From Pseudodesulfovibrio sediminis (lineage in GTDB: Bacteria; Desulfobacterota; Desulfovibrionia; Desulfovibrionales; Desulfovibrionaceae), in assembly GCF_020886695.1 (NCBI RefSeq), contig NZ_AP024485.1, positions 62,001 through 126,000 of the forward strand: a DNA stretch of 64,000 bases, read 5' to 3'. Below the pieces are notes generated by a model. It saw only the letters and a list, made by a program, of their open reading frames with translations, was not told the origin of the DNA and made no database searches. Positions within the stretch are counted from its first letter, which is position 1; each line of letters begins with the position of its first letter. This document shows positions 48,779 through 58,591 of this stretch, piece by piece. The position numbers were made by a program, and so were the translations under genes.

Positions 48779-49528
48779 ATGGAGGAAAGAAAAGCATCGA
48801 AACGGTGTGGAGGGGTTCTCCCCTTTATCATCGGCTTCCTGGCCACGTGTGTGTTGGGCTGGGCAGTGCTTCCGGGTTTGTTCTTCGAAAAGGTCGAACA
48901 ACCCGTGTGGTTCAGCCACGCCATTCATGTGGACGGCGAGGGTATGGATTGCGAAAGTTGTCACTATTTCCGGGATGACGGTTCGTATGCCGGTTTCCCG
49001 ACCAACGAAGTGTGTGCGGAATGTCACGCGGTTGATCCTGAAGAAGCAATGGAAGCCATTGCCGAAGAAGGCATCGACCCATCTGATTATGACGCTATCA
49101 TGAAGGCTGAAATCGGAGCTATCGAAGACAATTTGGCGTCTTCGGATGACGACAAGCGGAACGCTGAGCGCGAGTATGTCGTCAAGTATCTCATCCAGGG
49201 TAAAGAAGTTCCCTGGCTGAATTATCAGTTCCAGCCTGACAACGTGTACTTCTCTCACAAGGCTCACGCAAATCTCGATATTGCCGAGTTGGCCGAGATG
49301 AAGAAAGAGTTGTCCAGTGTTGTCGACCCCGCAGTGTTTGAGGGCGAAGCCCCTGAACAGAACTGTAACTTGTGTCACCTCAAGGATATCCACACGAACG
49401 ATGTGCCTCCGGCATTCGAGGAGAATATCCTGTCTGGCTACAGCAAGATGACCATGAAGATGTGGAAGTGTGAACGGTGCCACGCCCTTAAGGGCCAGCC
49501 GAACGCCTGCTACACCTGTCACAAGTAA
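48779..49528 (+). CDS. qrcA: Menaquinone reductase, multihaem cytochrome c subunit
   Basis: 249 residues. An uncleaved N-terminal membrane anchor (VLPFIIGFLATCVLGWAVLPG) precedes five C-x-x-C-H motifs (CESCH, CAECH, CNLCH, CERCH, CYTCH). The characterised Qrc has six haems on this subunit; only five canonical sites are seen here. It accepts electrons from periplasmic cytochrome c3 and hydrogenases or formate dehydrogenases. First of qrcABCD, with AAGGTT before the ATG. Confidence 0.9.
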   Translation: MEERKASKRCGGVLPFIIGFLATCVLGWAVLPGLFFEKVEQPVWFSHAIHVDGEGMDCESCHYFRDDGSYAGFPTNEVCAECHAVDPEEAMEAIAEEGIDPSDYDAIMKAEIGAIEDNLASSDDDKRNAEREYVVKYLIQGKEVPWLNYQFQPDNVYFSHKAHANLDIAELAEMKKELSSVVDPAVFEGEAPEQNCNLCHLKDIHTNDVPPAFEENILSGYSKMTMKMWKCERCHALKGQPNACYTCHK

Positions 49529-49542
49529 AGGGGTACTGAGAA

Positions 49543-51486
49543 ATGAGCGTAGCACGCAGAGCTTTTATTCAGATGAGTGTGGGTGCCACCGTCGGTATTT
49601 TGTTTACGCCGACGGTCTGGACAGCCCTTGATGATGTATCCATCTGGACGCAGAACTGGCCTTGGATTCCCAAGTTGAAATACGGGGAAGTCAAAGGCGT
49701 ACCGACTGTATCCAAGATGTGTGAATCCGGCTGTGCCGTGAAGGTCCGCACTGTTGCGGGTGAGCCTTTCGGCGTGGAAGGTAACGTGGACAATCCTCTT
49801 TCCGGCGGTGGTGTTTGCCCCCTGTGCGCCAATGGCGTTCAGGTCAAGAACAGCCCCACCCGGATCAAGGCCCCCATGTTGAATGGTGAAGAAATCACCT
49901 GGGAGAAGGCGACGGAAGTCGTGGCCGAAAAACTGGAAGCCGCTGGCAGCAAGGTCGCTGTCGTCTCCGGCGATCAGACCGGTACGATCAACGAAGTCTT
50001 TTCCGCACTGCTGGCAGACAAAGGCTCTGATGCCTTTTATACCATGCCGTGTGAAATGCAGGCTGCCGACAAGGCATGGACCCTCATGGGTGGTTCCGGA
50101 CAGGTCGGGTACGATCTGGAAGGCGCAGACATGGTTTTGTTGGCTGGTGCCGACGCCCTGGAATCCTGGGGCCCGACCGTTGCCAACCTCAAGGCTTTCG
50201 CTGCAAACGAATCCGGCAAGTTCATCTTTGCCGGTCCCATGCAGACCAAGACCGCTTCAGTGACTGACAAATGGGTGCCTGTTTCCGCAGAGGGCATGGC
50301 TGCATTCACCTTGGGTGTTGCATACTATGTCCTCCAGGCCGGGAAAAGCGCACCTGTCGCAGACTTTGCTGCGTTTAAGTCCATGGTTATGAGCGAATAC
50401 AGCCCGGCCAAGGTTGAAGCCGTCACTGGCGTCAAGACCGGTATCATGGCTGATGTTGCCAAACAGTTGCTGGCTGCCAGCAACCCTGTGGTTGTGCCCG
50501 GTGGCTCTGTTGCAGCACACGGTGCAGCGTTTGCGTTGAACCTGCTGCTCGGCGGGGCCATGACTGCAGTGCCTGAATTCGGCAAGGCCGTTTCCACTGC
50601 AATGACCCGGAGCGAGATGTTGAAAGCGGACATTCTGGAAGGCGTTTCCGCCGACCTGCTGTTCGTGTACGAGGCCAACCCTGCCTATGCTCTTCCCGAG
50701 CAGGTCAAGGGAGCTTTCACCGTTGCTTTCGACTCGGTCGCAACCGAGACCACGGCGGCAGCAGATTTGGTTCTGCCGACTCTGCATCCCTATGAGCGTA
50801 TGGATGACCTGGCAAGCCCTTACGGCGTAGCCAAGGCTACCTATGCTCTGGGCGCACCGGTCTCCAAGCCCAGCGTCAAGGCCGGTTGCGCAGGAACCTT
50901 CCTGCTCGGTCTGGCTGACATCGGTTTCGAAACCTTCGAAGAAGTGCTTGAAGCCAAGGTTGAAGCCGTTGGTGCAGATATGGATGAACTTAAGGAAGGC
51001 GCAGCCTATGTGGTCGCGGGCGAGTCCCCGGTCGCTACAAGCATGGCCGCCAACGTGATTGGCAAAGCCGCTGTTCCCGTCAAGGGCAATGGCGCTGTCG
51101 GTCTGGCTCCGTATACTCTGCTCAATGTGGGTACCGCCAACCAGGCGACTACTCCCAATGCTCCGGCCACCATCAGCAACAACCAGTTGGTTGGCGATCA
51201 TATGGTCGTGATGATGAATGGTGCCACAGCCAAACAGCTTGGCGTGAGCGTTGGCTCCAAGGTCAAGCTCTCCGGCGGTAATGGCGAGTGTGAAGCCCTG
51301 GTTCAGCTCTTTGAAGGCGTCCTGACAGGCGTCGTGGCCGCGCCTCTGGGCATGGGTCACACCGTCGGCGACGAGTTCTCGAAGGGGAAGGGCGATAATG
51401 TCTACAAGATTCTCACGGTGAGCTCCGAGGCTGCCGCTGGCGCCTCCACATGGGCCGGTTCCACTGTGAATGTCGCCAAAATCTAA
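49543..51486 (+). CDS. qrcB: Menaquinone reductase, molybdopterin-oxidoreductase-like subunit
   Basis: 647 residues. Tat signal A-R-R-A-F-I-Q at residues 5-11. The N-terminal cluster region (C-E-S-G-C-A-V-K, then C-P-L-C) and the C-terminal domain resemble bis-MGD oxidoreductases, though known QrcB lacks molybdenum and acts structurally. Located in the periplasm, docked to QrcA/C/D. Spaced 14 bp from qrcA; strong ribosome binding site. Confidence 0.92.
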   Translation: MSVARRAFIQMSVGATVGILFTPTVWTALDDVSIWTQNWPWIPKLKYGEVKGVPTVSKMCESGCAVKVRTVAGEPFGVEGNVDNPLSGGGVCPLCANGVQVKNSPTRIKAPMLNGEEITWEKATEVVAEKLEAAGSKVAVVSGDQTGTINEVFSALLADKGSDAFYTMPCEMQAADKAWTLMGGSGQVGYDLEGADMVLLAGADALESWGPTVANLKAFAANESGKFIFAGPMQTKTASVTDKWVPVSAEGMAAFTLGVAYYVLQAGKSAPVADFAAFKSMVMSEYSPAKVEAVTGVKTGIMADVAKQLLAASNPVVVPGGSVAAHGAAFALNLLLGGAMTAVPEFGKAVSTAMTRSEMLKADILEGVSADLLFVYEANPAYALPEQVKGAFTVAFDSVATETTAAADLVLPTLHPYERMDDLASPYGVAKATYALGAPVSKPSVKAGCAGTFLLGLADIGFETFEEVLEAKVEAVGADMDELKEGAAYVVAGESPVATSMAANVIGKAAVPVKGNGAVGLAPYTLLNVGTANQATTPNAPATISNNQLVGDHMVVMMNGATAKQLGVSVGSKVKLSGGNGECEALVQLFEGVLTGVVAAPLGMGHTVGDEFSKGKGDNVYKILTVSSEAAAGASTWAGSTVNVAKI

Positions 51487-51497
51487 GGGGAACCGAC

Positions 51498-52331
51498 ATG
51501 CAAATAAAAGAATTCAAAATCAAATGGGGCATGGTCATTGATATTGATAAATGCACCGGCTGCGGCGCCTGTATGGTTGGCTGCCAGGTGGAAAACAATA
51601 TCGCTCCCATGACCAAGAATGACCCTTATAACTATGTTCAGGCTCTGACCAAGGATCGCGACGAAGCATCCAACAAGCTCAAGACCCTGACCTGGATGAA
51701 CGTGTACGAACTGTCCAACGGCCAGGCATTCCCGGATCACGAGACTGCCTATCTGCCGAGGCCCTGCATGCAGTGCGGTAACCCCGCATGTGTGCCTGTC
51801 TGCCCGGTTATCGCCACGGACAAGAATGAAGAGGGCGGCATCGTCTCTCAGATCTACCCCCGTTGTATCGGCTGTAGATACTGTATGGCTGCATGCCCCT
51901 ACCACGCTCGTTACTTCAACTGGTGGGATCCGCTCTGGCCCGAAGGCATGGACAAGGGATTGTCTCCCTCCGTGTCCGTCCGTCCTCGTGGTGTGGTTGA
52001 GAAGTGTAACTTCTGTCACTCCCGTTACCTGGACGCCAAGAATGAAGCCCGTCAGAATGACGAGGATCCGATGAATCTGGCTGATGGCGCGTACAACACC
52101 GCCTGTGCCGAGATTTGTCCCACCAAGGCCATCACTTTCGGTGATCTCAACAATCCCGAACACGCAGTGCATGACCTCGCCAAAGGCCCCAACGCATTCC
52201 GCCTGCTGGAGAAGCTTGGCCTGGCACCTCAGGTCTACTACACCAGTGAACGTGAATGGGTCCGCAAGCAGGGTGATAACTACAACGCAGACGGCGGTGG
52301 CCATGGTGCTCCGTCCAACTCGCACGGTTAG
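51498..52331 (+). CDS. qrcC: Menaquinone reductase, iron-sulfur subunit
   Basis: 277 residues from ATG 51498 (GGGGAACC upstream; an in-frame ATG at 51450 lies inside qrcB). Four ferredoxin-type cysteine clusters: C-T-G-C-G-A-C-M-V-G-C, C-M-Q-C-G-N-P-A-C, C-I-G-C-R-Y-C-M-A-A-C, C-N-F-C...C, as in DMSO-reductase-family electron-transfer subunits. Carries electrons from QrcA to QrcD. Confidence 0.94.
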   Translation: MQIKEFKIKWGMVIDIDKCTGCGACMVGCQVENNIAPMTKNDPYNYVQALTKDRDEASNKLKTLTWMNVYELSNGQAFPDHETAYLPRPCMQCGNPACVPVCPVIATDKNEEGGIVSQIYPRCIGCRYCMAACPYHARYFNWWDPLWPEGMDKGLSPSVSVRPRGVVEKCNFCHSRYLDAKNEARQNDEDPMNLADGAYNTACAEICPTKAITFGDLNNPEHAVHDLAKGPNAFRLLEKLGLAPQVYYTSEREWVRKQGDNYNADGGGHGAPSNSHG

Positions 52332-52342
52332 GAGGCTGAACA

Positions 52343-53572
52343 ATGGATAGCAAACTCTTCCCGGAAGGGGTGCAGCGGTGCTCGTTCGGCCAGTTCCTTA
52401 TCTGGACTGCCGTGATTCTCGGGTTCTTTACCTGGGGTCTGTATGCCGCCGTTCTCGTACTCTATAACGGAATCGGTACCACCGGACTGGATAACTACTT
52501 CGGGTTCGGTGCCTGGATTACCTTTGACCTTGCCGTGATCGCTCTTGGCGCCGGTGCGTTCTTCACCGGTCTGCTCAAGTACATCCTCAAGATCAAACAA
52601 CTTGAGAAAATCATCAACCTGACGGTTGTTGTCGGATTTATCTGCTATTCCGGCGCAATGCTGGTGTTGACGCTCGATATTGGCCAGCCGGGCCGTGCCT
52701 GGTTCGGTTACTGGCATCCGAACGTTCACTCCATGCTGACTGAAGTTATCTTCTGTATCACCTGCTACTGCACCGTTCTGATCATCGAGTTCGTCCCGCT
52801 GGTCCTGGAACAGAAGCAGTTGAACAAGATTCCCTTCATCCACGCGCTGGCTCACAACATGCATGTCAACATGGCTCTGTTCGCAGGCCTGGGTGCATTC
52901 CTGTCTACCTTCCACCAGGGTTCCCTGGGTGGTATGTACGGTGTCCTGATCGGTCGTCCTTACGCTTTCCGCGAAGGCTTCTTCATCTGGCCCTGGACCT
53001 TCTTCCTCTTTGTGCTTTCCGCTGTTGGTACCGGTCCGGTCTTCACCGTCCTGGTCGCCACCTTCATGGAAAAGCTCACCGGCAAGAAGCTCGTGGATTA
53101 CAAGACCAAGGCCCTCATGGGCAAAATCGCCGGCACCATGCTCAGCGTCTACATGTTCTTCAAGATCATTGACACCTGGGCCTGGGCAACCGGTTACCTG
53201 CCTTCTGTCGGTCTGACCTTTGACGACATGTTCTACGGCTTGGTTTACGGTAAGTGGTTGCTGTACACGGAAATCATCATTTGCGGAGTTATTCCTGCCA
53301 TCATGATGATTACTCCGAGCATTCGCAACCGTCCGGCTATGCTCTATATCGCAGCCATCCTGGCATGTATCGGTGTTTCCATAAACCGCTACGTGTTTAC
53401 GGTTCAGACCATTGCACAGCCCGCATTGCCTTTTGATAGCTGGCAGGTTTACGCACCCAACTGGGTTGAGTACGCCTCCTCTATCATGATCGTGGCTTAC
53501 GGCTTCCTGGTTTTGACGCTGGTTTACCGTTATCTGCCGCTGTTCCCTCAGGAACGTGAGCTGAATAACTAG
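52343..53572 (+). CDS. qrcD: Menaquinone reductase, integral membrane NrfD-like subunit
   Basis: 409 residues with about ten membrane helices; NrfD/PsrC family, quinone-binding. GAGGC before ATG. Completes qrcABCD, the route by which periplasmic H2 or formate electrons enter the menaquinone pool for sulfate reduction, with a proposed electrogenic role. Terminator follows. Confidence 0.94.
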   Translation: MDSKLFPEGVQRCSFGQFLIWTAVILGFFTWGLYAAVLVLYNGIGTTGLDNYFGFGAWITFDLAVIALGAGAFFTGLLKYILKIKQLEKIINLTVVVGFICYSGAMLVLTLDIGQPGRAWFGYWHPNVHSMLTEVIFCITCYCTVLIIEFVPLVLEQKQLNKIPFIHALAHNMHVNMALFAGLGAFLSTFHQGSLGGMYGVLIGRPYAFREGFFIWPWTFFLFVLSAVGTGPVFTVLVATFMEKLTGKKLVDYKTKALMGKIAGTMLSVYMFFKIIDTWAWATGYLPSVGLTFDDMFYGLVYGKWLLYTEIIICGVIPAIMMITPSIRNRPAMLYIAAILACIGVSINRYVFTVQTIAQPALPFDSWQVYAPNWVEYASSIMIVAYGFLVLTLVYRYLPLFPQERELNN

Positions 53573-53591
53573 GTTCGAACTCGCTAAGATT

Positions 53592-53624
53592 AAAGGTCCG
53601 CTCGGTAGAGCGGGCCTTTTTTTT
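53592..53624 (+). terminator. Terminator of qrcABCD
   Basis: AAAGGtCCGCTC / GAGCGGgCCTTT, loop GGTA, then a run of eight T. Confidence 0.9.
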
Positions 53625-53735
53625 CGATAAAGGCAGGTTGGTCTTGCCATGCTTATCGAGTTTTTTTGACGGAATAGTGAGGGCTGACAGGGAGCTATCG
53701 CCCCAGATTACTCGTATTCATTATTCTTAATCTCA

Positions 53736-53763
53736 TTGCATGAAAATATATTTATTGTTAATA
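53736..53763 (+). promoter_or_regulatory. Possible promoter of the TAXI protein gene
   Basis: TTGCAT, 16 bp, TTAATA, in an AT-rich stretch; about 150 bp upstream of the ATG. No gene lies between 53573 and 53913. Confidence 0.35.
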
Positions 53764-53913
53764 ACCTAGTTTGGAAGAATTGTGTATTATGTGGCTGAAT
53801 CCGAGGGGTAATGGTTTCAGTTCAATTGTTTTAAATGATTGTGAGTTCTCTAGCTGGCACCAGTTTTCGAGCTGCGTTGAACCTCATTTTTCGTATATTG
53901 CGGGGGTGTTTGA

Positions 53914-54936
53914 ATGAAGACCGTGTTGAAGATGATTGTTGCAGCAGCTATACTGGCTTTGCTTCTATCATTGCATGCCTGTGGTGAAGCGCCACAAGAG
54001 AAGATGGACAAGCAGAAAGCCCCTGTCACTCCGCACAAATCCACCTTTGTGACTATTGGTACAGGGGGGATCACAGGAGTCTACTATCCGACCGGTGGCG
54101 CCATTGCCAAGATCGTCAACAAGAAGAAGGACGTCTACCGCATCCGTGCAACGGTCGAATCCACAGGCGGTTCCGTTTTCAACATCAATGCTGTCGTGGC
54201 TGGTGATCTCGAATTCGGTATTGCTCAGTCAGACCGTCAATATCAGGCCATGGAAGGCATCGCCGAGTGGGAAGGCAAGGGCCCTCAGGACAAGCTCCGT
54301 TCGGTTTTCTCCATACATCCGGAATGTGTCACCCTTGTTGCAGGGGCGGACACAGGGATTGTCGGTATAAAGGACCTCAAAGGGAAAAGGGTCAACATCG
54401 GGAATCCGGGATCTGGCCAGCTCCAAAATTCCATTGACGCGCTTGGGGCTGCCGGGCTGACGCTGAACGATTTGCAGGAATCTGTGAAGATCAAGGCGGC
54501 CCAAGCTCCAGGGCTGCTTCAAGATGGTCGGATTGATGCGTTCTTTTATACGGTGGGGCATCCTTCGGGAGCCATCAAGGAAGCATGCGCAGGGTCACGA
54601 AAGGTCACCATTGTGCCCATTGTCGGCATTGATTCCCTCTTTACCAAGTATCCGTACTATGCTCCTGCGATTATTCCCATGGGGCATTATCCCAATGCCG
54701 TGAATGCAGGAGCTGATGTCTTGACCTTTGGCGTGAAAGCAACGCTTGTTACCTCTGCCGATGTTCCGGACGAGGTCGTTTACGCCATTACAAAGGAAGT
54801 CTTTGAGAATTTCGAAGAGTTCAAGGGGTTGCATCCGGCATATGCAACGCTGACCCGGGAGGGCATGCTGCAAGGTTTGTCCGCGCCGATTCATCCTGGT
54901 GCCATGCGGTACTACAAGGAAGCAGGACTCAAATAG
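53914..54936 (+). CDS. TAXI-family TRAP transporter solute-binding lipoprotein
   Basis: 340 residues. Lipobox L-H-A-C near residue 23. The TAXI signature G-T-G-G-I-T-G-V-Y-Y-P-T-G-G-A-I (about residues 49-64) is clear. Binds an extracytoplasmic ligand, in other members glutamate or other dicarboxylates. No fused or adjacent DctQ/DctM permease is present, so it is an orphan within this window. Weak ribosome binding site (GGGGGTG). Confidence 0.92.
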   Translation: MKTVLKMIVAAAILALLLSLHACGEAPQEKMDKQKAPVTPHKSTFVTIGTGGITGVYYPTGGAIAKIVNKKKDVYRIRATVESTGGSVFNINAVVAGDLEFGIAQSDRQYQAMEGIAEWEGKGPQDKLRSVFSIHPECVTLVAGADTGIVGIKDLKGKRVNIGNPGSGQLQNSIDALGAAGLTLNDLQESVKIKAAQAPGLLQDGRIDAFFYTVGHPSGAIKEACAGSRKVTIVPIVGIDSLFTKYPYYAPAIIPMGHYPNAVNAGADVLTFGVKATLVTSADVPDEVVYAITKEVFENFEEFKGLHPAYATLTREGMLQGLSAPIHPGAMRYYKEAGLK

Positions 54937-55301
54937 TGCTGCTTGTCATTGAGAGCTTGTGGAGTTCGGAAGAGGGGCGTTGCTTTTTAATTACGGGGTA
55001 AGGTGTGCATGAGTGTTGTTCTTCCATGCTCCGTTTGTCCCTTGTGTTTTGGAGTCGCAAAGCACGGTTGTGGAGGATTGATTCAGTTGCTTTTGATGGG
55101 GCTGAAGGCGTTGTTGTTCGGGATGCATGAGGTTGTGTTCACGTGTCGTAGAATGTGTGGAATACGAACTGTTTCTTGACTTTTTTCATATATCGTAGAA
55201 TATGTTTGTTTGTTCAGGGAAATCTGTCTGACGCGCAGGGGCAAGGCTTCAGACAGCACTCCATCGTTAGTTTTCTTTTATTTACCTCGGAGAATTGTTA
55301 A
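54937..55301 (+). other. 365-bp gap before the amino acid ABC operon
   Basis: No ORF is supported. It contains a TTGACT box at about 55177 and a repeated TCGTAGAATRTGT motif (about 55147 and 55195). It likely holds the operon promoter. Confidence 0.4.
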
Positions 55302-56030
55302 ATGGCTATGATAGAAGTGCAGAAGCTGCATAAATGGTATGGCGATTTCCACGTTTTGCAGGGCATTACCGAATCCGTTAACAAGGGCGAGGTGCTTGTA
55401 ATCTGTGGCCCTTCCGGTTCCGGCAAGTCCACATTCATTCGCTGTATCAATCGGTTGGAAGAATATCAGAAAGGGCAGATTCTCTTTGACGGTAAGGATA
55501 TCCTCGACAAAGACGTTAATGTCAATGATCTGCGTGCTGAAATCGGCATTGTCTTCCAGCAGTTCAATCTGTACCCGCATCTCTCCGTTCTCAAGAATGT
55601 TACCCTGGCTCCCATCAAGGTTCGCAATACCCCAAAGGACGAGGCTGAGGCCATTGCCTTGAGTCTGCTTGAACGAGTGGGCATTCACGATCAGGCCCAT
55701 AAATATCCCGCAGAACTTTCAGGCGGTCAGCAGCAACGTGTGGCTATTGCCCGCTCTTTGGCCATGAAGCCCAAGGTCATGCTTTTTGATGAACCGACCT
55801 CGGCTCTTGACCCGGAGATGATCAACGAGGTCCTGAACGTAATGAAAGACCTTGCGCGCGAAGGTATGACCATGCTTTGTGTCACCCACGAAATGGGTTT
55901 TGCCCGCGAGGTGTGCGACCGTGTCCTGTTCATGGACGGTGGCGTAGTGGTGGAGCAGGCTCCCCCGGATGAATTTTTCAAGAACCCGCAAAATGAGCGT
56001 ACAAAGAACTTCCTGAAGGAAATTCTTTAA
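55302..56030 (+). CDS. Polar amino acid ABC transporter ATP-binding protein
   Basis: 242 residues. Walker [10 protein letters not shown], signature [11 protein letters not shown], Walker [14 protein letters not shown]-loop T-H-E-M: GlnQ/HisP type. First gene of a four-gene importer (ATPase, binding protein, two permeases). Forms a cytoplasmic dimer with the permeases. Confidence 0.94.
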   Translation: MAMIEVQKLHKWYGDFHVLQGITESVNKGEVLVICGPSGSGKSTFIRCINRLEEYQKGQILFDGKDILDKDVNVNDLRAEIGIVFQQFNLYPHLSVLKNVTLAPIKVRNTPKDEAEAIALSLLERVGIHDQAHKYPAELSGGQQQRVAIARSLAMKPKVMLFDEPTSALDPEMINEVLNVMKDLAREGMTMLCVTHEMGFAREVCDRVLFMDGGVVVEQAPPDEFFKNPQNERTKNFLKEIL

Positions 56031-56069
56031 TTGGTATATAATTATAATCTCAAGAGAGGAGAGAAGATT

Positions 56070-56876
56070 ATGAAACGTTTGGTTATTATTCTGGCTCTGG
56101 TGCTGTCTTTCATGTTTGCAGCATCTGTCTCGTTTGCCGGCAAACTCGAAGATGTGAAAGCCAAAGGCGTTTTGGTTTGCGGTGTCAAAGACTCCGTTAA
56201 CCTGTTCGGCTTCATTGACGCTGACAGCAAGGAACTTGTTGGCTTTGACGTTGATGTCTGCAAGTACATCGCCTCCAAGCTCGGCGTGAAGACCGAGTTC
56301 AAGGTTGTTACTTCCAAGAACCGTATCCCCATGCTCGCTCAGGGTTCCGTTGACATGCTGGCCGCCACCATGACGCACAAGTTCTCCCGTGACCAACAGA
56401 TCGACTTCTCCATCACCTACTTCATGGATGGTCAGAAGCTGCTGGTCAAGAAGGATTCCGGCATCATGTCCACTGACGATCTGGCCAACAAGAAAGTCGG
56501 TACCGTCAAGGGTTCCACCTCTGAAAAGAACATCAAGGCTGCCCAGCCCAAGGCTCAGGTCATCTCTTACGACGAGTACCCTCAGGCTTTCATGGCTCTG
56601 AAGCAGGGTAAGGTCAAAGCTGTGACCACTGATTCCGGTATCCTGGCTGGCTTGAAAGCTGGCGACGACAACCCCGAAATGTGGGAAATCGTCGGTGACT
56701 TCTTCTCCTCCGAGCCTTACGGCCTCGGCGTTCCTTCCAATGATTCCGCTTTCCGCGATTTCGTCAACAAGTCTCTGAACGAAATGTGGCTCGACGGCAC
56801 CTACCACAAGACCTTCAAGAAGTGGATGGGTTACGACCTGCCCGCAGGTTGGACTCTCGAATTGTGGCCCATGTAA
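56070..56876 (+). CDS. Polar amino acid binding protein
   Basis: 268 residues from ATG 56070 (GAGAGGAGAG upstream). Signal peptide MKRLVIILALVLSFMFAA... cleaved near A25. Family 3 solute-binding fold: L-V-C-G-V-K-D then G-F-D-V-D-V-C-K-Y-I-A and the D-x-A-x-x-T-x-x-R pattern. Probably glutamate/aspartate class. A stem-loop after it likely sets its mRNA level above the permeases. Confidence 0.92.
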   Translation: MKRLVIILALVLSFMFAASVSFAGKLEDVKAKGVLVCGVKDSVNLFGFIDADSKELVGFDVDVCKYIASKLGVKTEFKVVTSKNRIPMLAQGSVDMLAATMTHKFSRDQQIDFSITYFMDGQKLLVKKDSGIMSTDDLANKKVGTVKGSTSEKNIKAAQPKAQVISYDEYPQAFMALKQGKVKAVTTDSGILAGLKAGDDNPEMWEIVGDFFSSEPYGLGVPSNDSAFRDFVNKSLNEMWLDGTYHKTFKKWMGYDLPAGWTLELWPM

Positions 56877-56895
56877 GGCTGATATAGTCTGATTC

Positions 56896-56926
56896 ACCGG
56901 GGGCGCATCGTGCGCTCCCGGTTTTG
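56896..56926 (+). terminator. Intra-operon stem-loop after the binding protein
   Basis: ACCGGGGGCGCA / TGCGCTCCCGGT with a 3-nt loop and TTTT. Partial terminator between the binding protein and permease genes. Confidence 0.75.
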
Positions 56927-56955
56927 GGTAACCCTTTAAATAAACGGATAACGTT

Positions 56956-57723
56956 TTGGATTATAATTTTCACTGGGCTCAAATGTTTTCCGGCGAACCC
57001 GTTCAATGGATGTGGGAAGGGTTTGTCACGACAATGCAGGTGTCCGTTATATCGCTCATCAGTGCCATGCTGCTTGGTATACTTATATGTCTCATGCGTA
57101 TGACGCCATTCAAGCCAGTGCAGTGGCTGAGTCTTGCATACACCGAGTTCTTTAGAAATACGCCGTTACTCATTCAGATATTTTTTTGGTACAACGCATC
57201 GCATTACGTGCTCCCCGCTGTGGTCAACGAATGGATCAATGATTTGTACTATTGGTTCCCGGGTTCCTTTTCCCTGTTCGGCCATGAGTTTGTCGGTGAG
57301 TGGATGCTGTTCAATGCGGAGCTTATTTCAGGTGTGATTGCCCTGACTGTGTATACATCGGCATTTATCGCCGAGGAGATTCGTGCCGGAATCTTTTCCA
57401 TCCCCAAGAATCAGCTTGAGGCGTCACGGGCAGTGGGGCTTTCATTTTTGCAGGGGTATCGTTTTGTCATTCTCCCGCAGGCCCTGCGTATTGTCATTCC
57501 TCCGCTTATTTCCCAGGCATTGAATCTGATCAAGAACTCTTCGCTGGTCATGGTACTTGGAGTTGCCGATATCATGTACCAGGCCACGCAGATTGAATCC
57601 TATCATGCCATGCCTTTCGAGGCGTTCACCGTTGCCTTGTTGATTTATCTGGTCATTTCACTGATCGTGTCTTTCTGCATCAACATGTACAACAAGCACT
57701 ACATGATTCAGGTCATGTACTAG
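56956..57723 (+). CDS. Polar amino acid ABC permease 1
   Basis: 255 residues from TTG 56956 (weak ribosome binding site). Membrane segments span the protein, with the coupling motif E-E-I-R-A-G-I-F-S-I...E-A-S-R-A-V-G (E-A-x3-G loop). Pairs with the following permease, which starts 10 bp later. Confidence 0.9.
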   Translation: MDYNFHWAQMFSGEPVQWMWEGFVTTMQVSVISLISAMLLGILICLMRMTPFKPVQWLSLAYTEFFRNTPLLIQIFFWYNASHYVLPAVVNEWINDLYYWFPGSFSLFGHEFVGEWMLFNAELISGVIALTVYTSAFIAEEIRAGIFSIPKNQLEASRAVGLSFLQGYRFVILPQALRIVIPPLISQALNLIKNSSLVMVLGVADIMYQATQIESYHAMPFEAFTVALLIYLVISLIVSFCINMYNKHYMIQVMY

Positions 57724-57733
57724 GGGGCATGTG

Positions 57734-58447
57734 ATGCATTGGGAAGTACCTATCCACAACTTTGACTATTTCCTGTACGGGAACACGGTCCTTGATTCGA
57801 CCTTTCCCTTTATCCACAATCCCGAAGGGCTTGTTGCCAGTGTCATTCTGGCTATCTTCGGTATATTTGGCGCCTTCTGGCTCGGCCTTGCTGCCGGGCT
57901 CATGCGTCTCTCGAAAAAATGGTGGGTGAAGTACCCGGCTGTTTGTTATATTGAAATGATACGCGGCATGCCTTTGTTGCTGCTCATTTTCTGGTTCTAT
58001 TATCTGGCTCCGGTCATCACCGGGCAGACCATGCCTGCTTTTACCACAACGATGTTCTGCTTCATGTTTTTTACTGGAGCGTATGTAGGCGAAATTGTCC
58101 GCGCGGGTGTCATTGCTCTGCCCAAAGGACAGATGGAAGCGGCCCGAAGCACTGGGTTGTCTCATTTTCAGGCAATGCAGCTCATCATTTTGCCTCAGGC
58201 GTTGCGGAATATGATTCCTTCCTTTGTCAATCAGTTCGTCTCATTGACCAAGGATACGTCGCTGGCCGCCATTCTCGGTGTTATTGAGCTGACCCGTACT
58301 GGCGTACAGGTGAACAACAGAGACATGGCTTCGTTTGAAGTCTGGATTACCATTGCCTGTTTGTACTTCATGATCTGCTATGTTCTGACGTCTTACAGTC
58401 GTCGTCTGGAAGCACAATTGTCCCGTTATCAGGCGAGAGACAGGTAA
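57734..58447 (+). CDS. Polar amino acid ABC permease 2
   Basis: 237 residues from ATG 57734 (AGGGGG 6 bp upstream; GTG 57731 is also possible). Five or six membrane segments; E-I-V-R-A-G-V-I-A-L-P-K-G-Q-M-E-A-A-R-S-T-G is the coupling loop. Ends the operon. Confidence 0.9.
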   Translation: MHWEVPIHNFDYFLYGNTVLDSTFPFIHNPEGLVASVILAIFGIFGAFWLGLAAGLMRLSKKWWVKYPAVCYIEMIRGMPLLLLIFWFYYLAPVITGQTMPAFTTTMFCFMFFTGAYVGEIVRAGVIALPKGQMEAARSTGLSHFQAMQLIILPQALRNMIPSFVNQFVSLTKDTSLAAILGVIELTRTGVQVNNRDMASFEVWITIACLYFMICYVLTSYSRRLEAQLSRYQARDR

Positions 58448-58591
58448 TTGTCTCGGTGATACGCGGCTGAATTGAAAGAAATATGTACCTATGCGGTTCG
58501 GGAATTGTGAAAAAACGTTCCCGGACCGTTCGTTTTTTTGCTATTTACTACATCAGAAATTGAAATAATATGTTCCTTGGAGTGGTCTGTT

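Noticed and set aside
52328..53650. 440-codon antisense ORF opposite qrcD
   Set aside because: A shadow of qrcD; His/Glu-rich translation with no recognisable domain.
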